DNA of 64,000 bases, taken from the NCBI GenBank assembly GCA_011959105.1, contig BLLU01000243.1, positions 1 through 64,000 on the forward strand, written 5' to 3'. Made by a program: the position numbers and the translations under genes. Below are positions 25,398-33,632 of this stretch, in pieces (the first letter of the stretch is position 1; every line of letters starts with the position of its first letter). Under the pieces are notes generated by a model. The model did not search any database. It saw only the letters and a program-made list of their open reading frames with translations, and had not been told where the DNA came from. This DNA is from Lachnospiraceae bacterium. GTDB lineage: Bacteria > Bacillota > Clostridia > Lachnospirales > Lachnospiraceae.

Positions 25398-26003
25398 ATG
25401 ATTGCAATATGCCCAAATTGTAGAAGTCATGAGTGGAATAAACTTGTAAAGGGAAGCCATATTTTTTGCCCGGAATGCGGAACTGAATGGCAATTTAAAA
25501 AGGAAGTTCTGTATGTAATTACCGGATGCAGCGGCGTGGGGAAGACTACCACAGCCCAGGAATTACAGAAACTTACAACAGATTATGTGGTGCTGGATGC
25601 AGATTTGTTTTACAATATTATGCCTCATGAAAGCGAGGAAGATTACTTTGACCAGATAGAGCAGATATACAGTCTGTCAAATGATATTTCCCAGTGCGGA
25701 AAACCGGTGGTTTGGACAATGGCCGGTAATATAGATAAATTACTTCAGGTCTACCATGCTCAATTCTTCAGCGAAATCCGGGTTCTGGCACTGACCTGCG
25801 GTGAAAGTGCTCTGCGGAAAAGAATGACCGAAGGGCGTGGAATTATGGATGAAGGCTGGATCCAGGGTTCTGTTGCATATAATGAATATTTCAGGACCCA
25901 TGAGAAAATAGGCGAAGTTTCTTTTTCCACATTGGATATAGATAATAAATCTCCCATGGAAGCCGCCCAAAGCGTTCTGCAATGGCTGGACGCAAAAAAG
26001 TGA
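25398..26003 (+). CDS. Zinc-ribbon P-loop kinase-like protein
   Basis: 201 residues. N-terminal zinc ribbon (CPNCRSHEW..CPECGTEW, residues about 5-33), then a small kinase fold: Walker A TGCSGVGKTTTA near residue 43, DADLFYN, and LTCGESALRKRM (lid). ATG 25398 has GAGGAGG seven bases upstream; ATG 25392 touches the ribosome site. Same operon as the acetyltransferase, the reverse order of the domains fused at 3499-4614. Substrate unknown. Confidence 0.78.
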   Translation: MIAICPNCRSHEWNKLVKGSHIFCPECGTEWQFKKEVLYVITGCSGVGKTTTAQELQKLTTDYVVLDADLFYNIMPHESEEDYFDQIEQIYSLSNDISQCGKPVVWTMAGNIDKLLQVYHAQFFSEIRVLALTCGESALRKRMTEGRGIMDEGWIQGSVAYNEYFRTHEKIGEVSFSTLDIDNKSPMEAAQSVLQWLDAKK

Positions 26004-26062
26004 GCGAAAAAATGCACAACCTCTGGTTGAGTCCTCTTGTTTTTTCATAAACAGATTTCGAA

Positions 26063-26091
26063 TTGTATTCTGTAATCCTTTGACTTATAGT
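26063..26091 (+). promoter_or_regulatory. Promoter of XRE-GyrI gene
   Basis: TTGTAT (26063-26068), 17 bases, TATAGT (26086-26091). The leader to ATG 26128 is short. Confidence 0.55.
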
Positions 26092-26127
26092 ATTTATGAA
26101 AGATCACTTTATAGAGGAGGTTGTAAG

Positions 26128-26880
26128 ATGCTTAATCATGTGGAGTTTGGAAAGAGGTTGAAATATTTTCGTAAGTCAAAAGATTTTACACAGAAGGAAA
26201 TTGCCTTCAGAATCGGAGTCTCTGAACAGGCGATCTCCAAATGGGAAAACGGTGAATGCCTTCCGGATGTATATAATCTGAAACTGTTGGGAAAAGTTTT
26301 ACACACTTCTGTGGATACCCTATTGGATACGGAAGGCGATAACCCGGAGAGAATCGTGGAGATCATTCAGATCGGCGGAGCCGTATTTGAAATTATAGAA
26401 AAGCCGGAAACCATTCTTGCCGGAAAAATTTTATACGCAAAAGAATACCAGGATATTGATGCATTTTATCAGGCGATTGATACATTGGATGAGGAAGAAA
26501 AGCAAACAACTTTCCGCTTGCTTCAGGAAAGTGTATTGCCGCTTACAGATATTCAGTTAAGTGTCAATTTCTGGCGGGATGAGGACAGCCGGGCCTTTGG
26601 ATCTGTCAGGGAAGTAACCACGGAAGACCAACCGGAGGGCGTAGATGTATATAAGATGCCTGCGTCTTTGTATATAAGAGCATATACGGATAAGGGAACA
26701 GCACAACTTATTGCAAAGGAAAAATGTGAAATATGGGAACTATTTGCGTATATCAGAGACTTTTTTATGCCGGCCCATGGTTTCATAATGGCCGATAACG
26801 GAGCCCAGGAACTGGAAGTATTTGATTCCTTTGAACATGGGACGGGATATGCGTATATGCCTGTCAGCCGGTTGACTTAA
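26128..26880 (+). CDS. XRE regulator with GyrI-like effector domain
   Basis: 250 residues. Helix-turn-helix about 8-62 (FTQKEIAFRIGVSEQAISKWENGECLP). Residues about 90-250 form a GyrI/AraC-effector-like domain (VDVYKMPASLYIRAYTDKG, CEIWELFAYIRDFF, FEHGTGYAYMPV) that binds small molecules in related multidrug regulators. AGGAGG before ATG 26128. Single gene; the target is unknown, although it could control the neighbouring modifying enzymes. Confidence 0.85.
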   Translation: MLNHVEFGKRLKYFRKSKDFTQKEIAFRIGVSEQAISKWENGECLPDVYNLKLLGKVLHTSVDTLLDTEGDNPERIVEIIQIGGAVFEIIEKPETILAGKILYAKEYQDIDAFYQAIDTLDEEEKQTTFRLLQESVLPLTDIQLSVNFWRDEDSRAFGSVREVTTEDQPEGVDVYKMPASLYIRAYTDKGTAQLIAKEKCEIWELFAYIRDFFMPAHGFIMADNGAQELEVFDSFEHGTGYAYMPVSRLT

Positions 26881-27180
26881 AAGAGCGGTTCCGGAATGGC
26901 AAGAACGATTATATTTATTCTTTCCACTGGTCCGGAGGCTGTCCAGGGTGTAATATGATTGATATAACCTGTTACAACCTGTGATTGCAGAGGACAGCCG
27001 GAACTGTAGGGAGAAAGAGGTGATAAAATGAAAGAATGCATACTTGGATTTAGTCATACAGTGAAAGATGGTGCCCATGCGGAATAGCGGTTATATAGAT
27101 TTTCGCATGGGCTGATAAAGCTATATGATCTGCTGTTTCCGCACTTGTTTATTTGACTGAATAAATAAGGAGTGGGAGAG
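26881..27180 (+). other. 300-bp interval with inverted repeats and a 19-codon frame
   Basis: GGCTGTCC (26937-26944) and GGACAGCC (26992-26999) are inverted. A frame at 27028-27087 with a good ribosome site (AAAGAGGTGA) encodes MKECILGFSHTVKDGAHAE. Its end forms a hairpin GCCCATGCG (27073-27081) with CGCATGGGC (27104-27112). It could be a leader peptide with a hairpin or the stump of a lost gene. Confidence 0.4.
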
Positions 27181-27447
27181 ATGAAATACAAGAATGCAGC
27201 AGAAATATTACCTTCCGAATTATTGCGGGAAATTCAGGGCTATATTGAAGGGGAACTTCTCTATATCCCCAGGTCTGAGGCAAAGCAGGGGTGGGGCGCA
27301 GTCAGCGGCTCGCAAAAGTTTTATCTGGAGCGAAACCGCCGGATCAGAGAACTATATGGCAGCGGTATGACCCTGGAGGAATTGGCCGGAGAATTTGGCT
27401 TATCCGGCAGTACCATTAAAAAAATAATCTATCAGAAAAAGCAGTAA
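27181..27447 (+). CDS. Small Mor/HTH-type DNA-binding protein
   Basis: 88 residues. Similar to small clostridial proteins with a C-terminal Mor-type helix-turn-helix: SQKFYLERNRRIRELYGSGMTLEELAGEFGLSGSTIKKII. The N-terminal half includes LREIQGYIEGELLYIP. ATG 27181 follows AAGGAG and GGGAG; a GTG nine bases upstream is less likely. A single gene ended by a perfect terminator. Target unknown. Confidence 0.8.
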   Translation: MKYKNAAEILPSELLREIQGYIEGELLYIPRSEAKQGWGAVSGSQKFYLERNRRIRELYGSGMTLEELAGEFGLSGSTIKKIIYQKKQ

Positions 27448-27449
27448 AG

Positions 27450-27493
27450 AAAAACGCCCGGAATGAGGAATCGTGATTCCGGGCGTTTTTTTC
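27450..27493 (+). terminator. Terminator after Mor-like gene
   Basis: AAAAACGCCCGGAAT pairs with ATTCCGGGCGTTTTT, followed by more T. Near perfect and likely bidirectional. Confidence 0.9.
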
Positions 27494-27615
27494 GTTTGTA
27501 TGGAATATCGTATTCCAAAACAGGTATAGCTGTTTTGCGGACTCGAAATATACGGATTTATGAGATATAGTTTACTTGAAGGTATATCTTTAATGATAGA
27601 ATATGGAGAAAACCC

Positions 27616-28347
27616 ATGACTGTAGACGATATCAAAAAGTATAGAAAAAGGGACAATTATTCATACAGTTTCGGTTCCTTTCCCACATTTGAGTTGCTGC
27701 GAACCAGGCCGGAGACGGTGGAAATGATCCTGGCGCATTCGGATGCCAAAGAGGAAATACTGGATAAACTGAACCGGGAATGTGACAGGGCAGGAGTGAA
27801 AATGGTATGTAGTGACCGGCATATTGAGAGGGCCCGCGATAAGGAGAACTGTTTTGTTCTGGGGGTTTTCCGAAAATATCACTGTGTGTTGAAACATGGT
27901 GTCAATCATGTGGTGCTGGTGAATCCGGGCGATCCGGGAAATCTGGGCACAATTATCAGGACCTGTGTGGGCTTTGGGATTACGAATCTGGCGGTTATCG
28001 AACCGGCAGTTGATATTTTTCATCCCAAGGTTGTCAGAGCCTCCATGGGAGCCATCTTTCAGACGGAATTAGAATGCTTTCCCTGTTTTGAACAGTATTA
28101 TCGGAAATATGGAGAGGAGAGGGAGAATTATCCCTTTATGCTCAAGGGAATATACCCGCTGGGCAGCTTCAGCCATCCCAAGGGCAGGGCGTTCTCATTG
28201 ATATTCGGAAATGAGGCAAAAGGGCTGGACGACGGTTATCTGAACCTGGGAAAAAGCGTGGTGATTCCCCATGCTCACACCATTGACTCCCTGAACCTGT
28301 CATTGGCTACGGGGATCGGCATATATGAGTTCTGCAAATGCAGTTAA
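27616..28347 (+). CDS. SpoU/TrmH-family RNA 2'-O-methyltransferase
   Basis: 243 residues. Trefoil-knot SPOUT motifs in order: NPGDPGNLGTIIRTC (motif 1), LIFGNEAKGLDD (motif 2) and IPHAHTIDSLNLSLATGIGIYEF (motif 3). The N-terminal ~85 residues probably bind RNA. S-adenosylmethionine donates the methyl to ribose 2'-OH in tRNA or rRNA. The first gene of core-like character after the accessory region. Confidence 0.9.
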   Translation: MTVDDIKKYRKRDNYSYSFGSFPTFELLRTRPETVEMILAHSDAKEEILDKLNRECDRAGVKMVCSDRHIERARDKENCFVLGVFRKYHCVLKHGVNHVVLVNPGDPGNLGTIIRTCVGFGITNLAVIEPAVDIFHPKVVRASMGAIFQTELECFPCFEQYYRKYGEERENYPFMLKGIYPLGSFSHPKGRAFSLIFGNEAKGLDDGYLNLGKSVVIPHAHTIDSLNLSLATGIGIYEFCKCS

Positions 28348-28352
28348 ATTTT

Positions 28353-28396
28353 CTCCCTGCCTCCGGGCGATAAACCCGGAGGCAGGGAGCGTTTTT
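28353..28396 (+). terminator. Terminator after methyltransferase gene
   Basis: CTCCCTGCCTCCGGG pairs with CCCGGAGGCAGGGAG around CGATAAA, followed by a T-run. It begins five bases after the stop. Confidence 0.9.
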
Positions 28397-28449
28397 CCGG
28401 CGTCTTTGCAGGACGGCGGAAACCATGGGCAATAAGAGACTAAAAATGT

Positions 28450-29106
28450 TTAGCGGAAAAACTTCCTGGTTGCGAATACGGCTCCTGTGCCGGCCATAAC
28501 GGCGGCTGCGGCTGCGAAGGGAACCATCGGCGTATCACCTGTCTTGGGAGCCTTGACGGGCGTCTTGCCAAGGGATACAAAGACAACGGGAGACAGGGAA
28601 TTAAAGGTTGCAGTCACGATGCCGTTCTCCACTTTGTCCGGAATGATCTGCTCCCACTGACCGTCCTTCTTTAAGTGCAAAATAATGATATTTTGGCCTT
28701 CCATCACATTGGATAGATTGAAGGGAATGGTGACTTTGCTAAAAGCGGCAGAGAGTTTTACATCAACCATCTGCAGGATAGTCCCTTTGTTGGCGGCAGC
28801 CCATGCCACTGCGGCCGTTGCGGCTTCGGAAGAAGCGGGAAGCCCTTCTACGGACAGGGAAGCGTTGCTTACCTCAACGCCGTCTATCATAATGTTGCTC
28901 CATACTTTTACGCCGTCCACAGTGGAGCGGCCATTGGTGTCTGCAGTGGACGTACTGCCGCCAGTGGCGGTGGAAGTGGTCTGGCTGCCATTGCCGGTGG
29001 CGTTGTCCGTTGTGTTGCCGGTGGTCTGGCTGGGAGCCGCAAAGGCCATCATGCTCATGCTGCATGCCATGATGCCTGCGCACAATAATGCTAAAAATCT
29101 TTTCAT
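28450..29106 (-). CDS. Sortase-anchored surface protein with APKTG signal
   Basis: 218 residues. Signal peptide (about 1-24, ending AFA), a Thr/Ser/Gly/Asn-rich linker (25-65), a compact domain (about 70-180), then the sorting signal APKTGD, a hydrophobic stretch and RKFF. The class B sortase encoded 21 bases upstream is the likely anchoring enzyme; C. difficile SrtB is known to use similar (S/P)PxTG signals. The function of the exposed domain is unknown. Confidence 0.85.
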   Translation of the reverse strand: MKRFLALLCAGIMACSMSMMAFAAPSQTTGNTTDNATGNGSQTTSTATGGSTSTADTNGRSTVDGVKVWSNIMIDGVEVSNASLSVEGLPASSEAATAAVAWAAANKGTILQMVDVKLSAAFSKVTIPFNLSNVMEGQNIIILHLKKDGQWEQIIPDKVENGIVTATFNSLSPVVFVSLGKTPVKAPKTGDTPMVPFAAAAAVMAGTGAVFATRKFFR

Positions 29107-29127
29107 GTCTGAAATCCTCCTTATTTT

Positions 29128-30048
29128 TCATTGTCCCATGGTTGTATATATTAACAAATCGTTAATATCGGAAACAGGTATATCGTCCACCAGCACGGCC
29201 TGTACCAGATAACGGTTTTCGGCGCAGCCGCTTACACAGGTGGACAGAGTGACCAGGCGGTCCTGTGCAGTGACTTCCACCTGGTCATCCAGCACGGCGG
29301 ACATGCTGCGTATGCCGCGTATCTCCTTTAAATATCCGCTGCGGCCCTCCTCGGTGGCATAGTCAAAAGAGTACAGCAAATGCCGGTCGTCATAGCGATA
29401 GGAGGCAAAGATCCGATACCGCAGTACCCGGTCCGGGGTATAGATATACACATAAGGGTGTTCCGGCAGAAATGTCTCATCCTCATAATTGTGCAGGTCA
29501 TGGAACATGGATCCGTTTTTCATGTTGTGGCCATATATCACAGTATTGAAATCGGAAAAATCCGCAGCGTTTTCCTTTTCGGTGTAAATGCAGCCCGGAT
29601 ACCCCCTGGAACCGTCCAGATTATGGTTCAGGTAGTGGGTGTTGTCCGATGGATGCTGCAGCATGGGATAGTCAATCCGGGTGCCCGGAATGGAGATCCA
29701 GGCGTAAATGTGGGCGTTGGTTTCCTCCTGGAGCGCAGTGAAATCCACAGTGCGCAGAAGAGCCTCGTCATCAGGGATATCCGGCCCGGGACTGGGCGAT
29801 GCCATATGGGCGGAGGATATCTGCGGATCAGAGGCGGGTCCGAACGCCTGGGGGGCGGGGGAGGGTTCAGCCTCCGGACCGAGGGGGGATGTGGGAAGCC
29901 CGGCTGCCGCGGATTGCAGGGACTCGTATACCGCTTCCTCCCGGCGATTGTCCGCATAGTATTTTATAATAAAAGCGATTGCCGCTGCCATGACCAGCAG
30001 GCATACACCGGCCAGCAGCAGATAGACAAAAGAGTTTCTTTTCTTCAT
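29128..30048 (-). CDS. Class B sortase
   Basis: 306 residues. N-terminal membrane helix (about 8-28), a Pro/Ser-rich spacer to about 90, then the sortase domain with VIYGHNMKNGSMFHDL (catalytic His), LSTCVSGCAENRYLVQAVL (catalytic Cys, then Arg). It joins the surface protein downstream to peptidoglycan or a pilin. Starts three bases after the LCP gene; GAGGG ribosome site in the LCP 3' end. Confidence 0.92.
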   Translation of the reverse strand: MKKRNSFVYLLLAGVCLLVMAAAIAFIIKYYADNRREEAVYESLQSAAAGLPTSPLGPEAEPSPAPQAFGPASDPQISSAHMASPSPGPDIPDDEALLRTVDFTALQEETNAHIYAWISIPGTRIDYPMLQHPSDNTHYLNHNLDGSRGYPGCIYTEKENAADFSDFNTVIYGHNMKNGSMFHDLHNYEDETFLPEHPYVYIYTPDRVLRYRIFASYRYDDRHLLYSFDYATEEGRSGYLKEIRGIRSMSAVLDDQVEVTAQDRLVTLSTCVSGCAENRYLVQAVLVDDIPVSDINDLLIYTTMGQ

Positions 30049-30050
30049 GA

Positions 30051-31094
30051 TTATATTCCCTCTTTTTCGGTATAGAACACATCTATAATAATCTGTTTTA
30101 ACGCGTCCTGGTCCACATGGAACTGGTCAAATTCCCCGGAGGTGTCTGTGACGCCGGGCAGCAGGATCAGATCGTCTTCCGAAAACGTGTATTCTGCGGC
30201 TTCCCCTGCAAGATACACGGCCTCATCGGCGGTAATGTCTGTGACCATGGAAGGGGCGATTGCATTGAAAAGTTTTAAAGGAAGTGTGATATCCCTGGCG
30301 AATTCCTGCTTTGCCTTTTCCACATAGGCCAGCAGATATTGCTTCTGGCGTCCCAGGCTCATTCTGGCGCTTTCAGCCACATTTACATCCCGGTAGCGGA
30401 CAAAAAAATAGGCCAGGTTTCCGTCCAGGTGTACGGTCTCTCCTGGGGCATAGGGAAAATATGCAGGGGTGAAATCCTGTGGGATCGTCACATCCACACC
30501 CCCTATGAGGTCGTTGAGTATGTAGATTGCAGGCAGATTGATGGCGAAGTAACCGTGGATGGGCAGTTCATACATTAAACGGGAGACTGCTTTGACCTGA
30601 TTTGCGGCGCTTTCCTCCCTGCCGTCTCCATAGCCATGAGCCAGGTTGATCTGGGCCTGTACGGTACCCAGAAAACGATTCTCCTGATCATACATGTCCA
30701 CATCCGTCATGGTGTTCCGATCTATGGCGATAACGGACATCTGCCGGGTATCGGGATTCAGCACCAACAGAAAAATGGCGTCTGCCTGGCCGGAATCCCA
30801 GCCCTGCTGATGCTGGCTGAGTTCTTCATCCACATCAATCCCCATGCACAGGAAGGTGAGGATATTTTCGTTGTAGTCGTAGACCTTTCCGCGATAGCGG
30901 ATCCAGTCCTCTTCCCATGCTTCCTCCGCCGGGGGCGGCTCTGCCTCATCGGAGAACTGCGGCATCCGGGAGGATGCATTTTTAAGAAGACTTGCTTTTC
31001 CCATCCGTGCCATGATGGGCGGGGCTGCCATAAAAACCGATGCCAGAACGGCCAGAATTCCGGCCGTCCAAATAAAACGTTTCTTCTGTCTCAT
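30051..31094 (-). CDS. LytR-CpsA-Psr family protein
   Basis: 347 residues from ATG 31094, which has GGGAG ten bases upstream; the frame is open to 31211 but with no ribosome site and an extra hydrophobic segment. Membrane helix about 8-28, then an LCP domain with FLCMGID, AIDRNTMTDV (the phosphate-binding Arg), NLAHGYGDGR and VRYRDVN. LCP proteins attach glycopolymers to peptidoglycan from undecaprenyl carriers. In an operon with sortase and substrate, it suggests joint envelope decoration. Confidence 0.88.
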   Translation of the reverse strand: MRQKKRFIWTAGILAVLASVFMAAPPIMARMGKASLLKNASSRMPQFSDEAEPPPAEEAWEEDWIRYRGKVYDYNENILTFLCMGIDVDEELSQHQQGWDSGQADAIFLLVLNPDTRQMSVIAIDRNTMTDVDMYDQENRFLGTVQAQINLAHGYGDGREESAANQVKAVSRLMYELPIHGYFAINLPAIYILNDLIGGVDVTIPQDFTPAYFPYAPGETVHLDGNLAYFFVRYRDVNVAESARMSLGRQKQYLLAYVEKAKQEFARDITLPLKLFNAIAPSMVTDITADEAVYLAGEAAEYTFSEDDLILLPGVTDTSGEFDQFHVDQDALKQIIIDVFYTEKEGI

Positions 31095-31190
31095 CTGATA
31101 CCTGCTCCCTGTCACTGTATTGGCTATGGAGGCATGAAACTTGTCCAATAGGGGAAGCGTGAATCGGAATAAAAAGAGCACAATTCCCCA

Positions 31191-31219
31191 TAGATAATAT
31201 ATGCGGGCCATGCTATAAT
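31191..31219 (+). promoter_or_regulatory. Promoter of MATE gene
   Basis: TAGATA (31191-31196), 17 bases, TATAAT (31214-31219), about 60 bases before ATG 31278. It lies between divergent operons. Confidence 0.6.
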
Positions 31220-31277
31220 TAGTACCGCATTGTCAGTATTTGTGAAAGTGAGACATAGATGCTGGAGAGGAGTAATT

Positions 31278-32717
31278 ATGTCAAATGAGAAAATTACATG
31301 GCCGTCCTTCCTGAAACTGATGATGGCCATTGCGTTTCCGGTGGCGCTGCAGAACCTTCTGTCCACCACCGCCGGTATGGTGGACACAATTATGATTGGC
31401 AGCATGGGAGAGTTGGCGGTGGCAGCGGTGGGCATCTGCTCTCAGATCAGTTCCCTTTTTTTCTCCTGCTATTGGGGATTTGCCGGGGGAGCCATGCTGT
31501 TTTTCGCCCAGTACTGGGGAGCCAGAAACGAGAAGGGCATCAATCAGACTTTCGGGGTGACTTTCATCTTCATGACCATTGTAGGCTCGCTGTTTGCAGT
31601 GACGGCAGTCACCAATCCGGCTTTTATGTTGGGAATTTACACGGACAAGGAGCATATCATACAGATGGGAGCGCCCTATATCCGCATCGTGGGATTTGCC
31701 TATCCCCTGCAGGTTTTCGCCGTGCTGGTCAGCTTTTTCATGCGGGCCACGGAGCGGGTGAAAGCGCCGCTATTCTGCTCCATCGCTTCGCTGCTGGTGA
31801 ATTTTGCGCTGAACTGGGTTCTGATCTATGGCCGCTTCGGCGCGCCCAAGATGGGGGTGGCAGGCGCGGCTGTGGGCACGCTGGCTTCAGGGATCGTGAA
31901 CCTGGTTCTGCTGGTGATTTTCCTGCTGGTGTCCAAGTGTGAGATTCGGTTACGAATGAAGCAAATGTTTGGATTTCAGAGGGAATTTATCGGGGCCTAT
32001 CTGTCCAAATGTCTGCCCATACTGGCCAATGAGATGCTCTACGGCGTGGGCCAGATGATCATCAACATCGTGATCGGGCATCAGGACGAGTCGGCCATCG
32101 CGGCCATGGCGGCATTCCGGGTATGCGAGGGCTTTGTGTACGCCTTTTTCGGCGGGCTTTCCAATGCGGCCAGCGTGATCATCGGCAAGGAAGTGGGTTC
32201 CGGGCATCTGCCCAGGGCCTACAACTATTGCCGCAAATCCTCCCTGTTCTGTCCCATGGTTACGTTTGGGGTGGTGGGAGTGATGACGCTGCTGAACCGG
32301 CCCATTCTGGGGCTTTTCGGGCTGGGAACCACAGCCCTGGAGTATGGGAAATTTATGCTGCTGATTTATCTGGCTTTCGGTACCATACGAACCTGCAACT
32401 ATATCATGAACGAATCTTACCGGGCCGGAGGAGAGGCGGTATTCGGTACGGTGCTGGAGGTAAGCTGCCTGTTCCTCATCAGTGTGCCTGCCACCTGGAT
32501 TGCGGGTATGGTGCTGCGCCTGCCGTTTCTGGCAGTGTTCGCCTTTGTGTATACGGATGAGATCATCCGGCTTCTGGTGGAGACCCGGTATACCGCTTCC
32601 GGAAAATGGATTAAGCCGGTGACGGAGCAGGGGATTGGGGCGCTGCCGCAGTTCCGGGAATGGCTGCGGGAGCAGAAAAGCATATCGCGCCGCGGCCCCG
32701 GAGCATCGGCCCGATAA
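31278..32717 (+). CDS. MATE-family multidrug efflux transporter
   Basis: 479 residues with twelve predicted membrane helices in two MatE halves (about 10-215 and 240-450). Characteristic VALQNLLSTTAGMVDTIMIG in helix 1 and SNAASVIIGKEVGSG in the second half. Exports drugs or metabolites by sodium or proton antiport. ATG 31278 has GGAGAGGAG upstream. Single gene with its own promoter and terminator. Confidence 0.92.
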   Translation: MSNEKITWPSFLKLMMAIAFPVALQNLLSTTAGMVDTIMIGSMGELAVAAVGICSQISSLFFSCYWGFAGGAMLFFAQYWGARNEKGINQTFGVTFIFMTIVGSLFAVTAVTNPAFMLGIYTDKEHIIQMGAPYIRIVGFAYPLQVFAVLVSFFMRATERVKAPLFCSIASLLVNFALNWVLIYGRFGAPKMGVAGAAVGTLASGIVNLVLLVIFLLVSKCEIRLRMKQMFGFQREFIGAYLSKCLPILANEMLYGVGQMIINIVIGHQDESAIAAMAAFRVCEGFVYAFFGGLSNAASVIIGKEVGSGHLPRAYNYCRKSSLFCPMVTFGVVGVMTLLNRPILGLFGLGTTALEYGKFMLLIYLAFGTIRTCNYIMNESYRAGGEAVFGTVLEVSCLFLISVPATWIAGMVLRLPFLAVFAFVYTDEIIRLLVETRYTASGKWIKPVTEQGIGALPQFREWLREQKSISRRGPGASAR

Positions 32718-32759
32718 GCGGATGGCTTACAGGGGACAGTTCAGACTATAGGTGCAAAT

Positions 32760-32801
32760 AAAAAACCGGACAGCTTATGGAAATAAGCTGCCCGGTTTTT
32801 T
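32760..32801. terminator. Bidirectional terminator
   Basis: AAAAAACCGG..AGCTTAT pairs with ATAAGCT..CCGGTTTTTT; it serves the MATE gene and the convergent lipoprotein gene. Confidence 0.9.
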
Positions 32802-32828
32802 GAATTAAAAGTCTGACAAAAGTCTAAC

Positions 32829-33554
32829 TTACTTTACGGTTACGGAAGTGATATGGGGATTCACGCCGTTGTACCAGTAGAGGAAGCCCTCCATATCCAC
32901 GGTCTGGCCGATCTCCAGAGCCTTTACAGCCTGGTACACATCGGTGTCGGGGCCGCACAGATAGGATTCCACGGTGAAGGTGTATGTATTGCCGTTCAGG
33001 GAAACGTTGAAGTAAAGGTCGCTGCCCTCTTCGCCGGAGCCGTCCCAGTTATACATAAAGGCGCTGCCGTTGCCTGCGTCCTCCACGGTCATGCCCTTGA
33101 AGCTGACAAACTGGTTCTGACGCTTGATCAGGTCATCGGTGCCCAGCAGGGAAGTTACATCTGCGGCTTCGGCCACATAATTGCCATCCATGATCTCAAA
33201 AGTGGCGTCGATGATTTCCACCTCTCCGGACCACTCGGCTTTGTAGCCTGTCACTTTGATCTTGGTGCCGGTGGTCAGCTTGGCGTAATCTTCCTCGGAA
33301 CATGCCATGTTGTACAGGAAGTAAGCGCCGTCCTTATCCTGAGCGTACACGGTGGCTTGATTCTCCCACCAGGACTGCTTTGCCTGCACATAGGCCTCGA
33401 TCACCACCTGGGTGTCCAGAGCGGCGGCTTCGTACTCGGCATAGGTCATGACGCCCTCGGACTTCTCGTCCGTGCCGCCGTTTCCGTTATTGCCGCATCC
33501 GGCCAGGGCCAATATCAGTGTCAGCGCCAGGGTTGCAATAAAACATTTTTTCAT
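32829..33554 (-). CDS. Lipoprotein, OB-fold-like
   Basis: 241 residues. Lipobox ILALAGCG (Cys near 20). The rest is beta-rich with VVIEAYVQAKQSWW, KIKVTGYKAEWSGEVEI and VDMEGFLYWY segments that alternate as in OB-fold periplasmic/extracellular proteins. No enzymatic motif. Its own promoter lies at 33605-33632; monocistronic. Function unknown; the fold call is only pattern based. Confidence 0.75.
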   Translation of the reverse strand: MKKCFIATLALTLILALAGCGNNGNGGTDEKSEGVMTYAEYEAAALDTQVVIEAYVQAKQSWWENQATVYAQDKDGAYFLYNMACSEEDYAKLTTGTKIKVTGYKAEWSGEVEIIDATFEIMDGNYVAEAADVTSLLGTDDLIKRQNQFVSFKGMTVEDAGNGSAFMYNWDGSGEEGSDLYFNVSLNGNTYTFTVESYLCGPDTDVYQAVKALEIGQTVDMEGFLYWYNGVNPHITSVTVK

Positions 33555-33604
33555 AAGTCTCTCCTCTTTTCTTATAACGCATAAGATTTTTGGTAACCAA
33601 TGCT

Positions 33605-33632
33605 ATTATACCTCAAAATGTCGATAAATCAA
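33605..33632 (-). promoter_or_regulatory. Promoter of lipoprotein gene
   Basis: Minus strand TTGATT (33632-33627), 16 bases, TATAAT (33610-33605). The -35 overlaps the stop of the upstream binding-protein gene. Confidence 0.6.
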
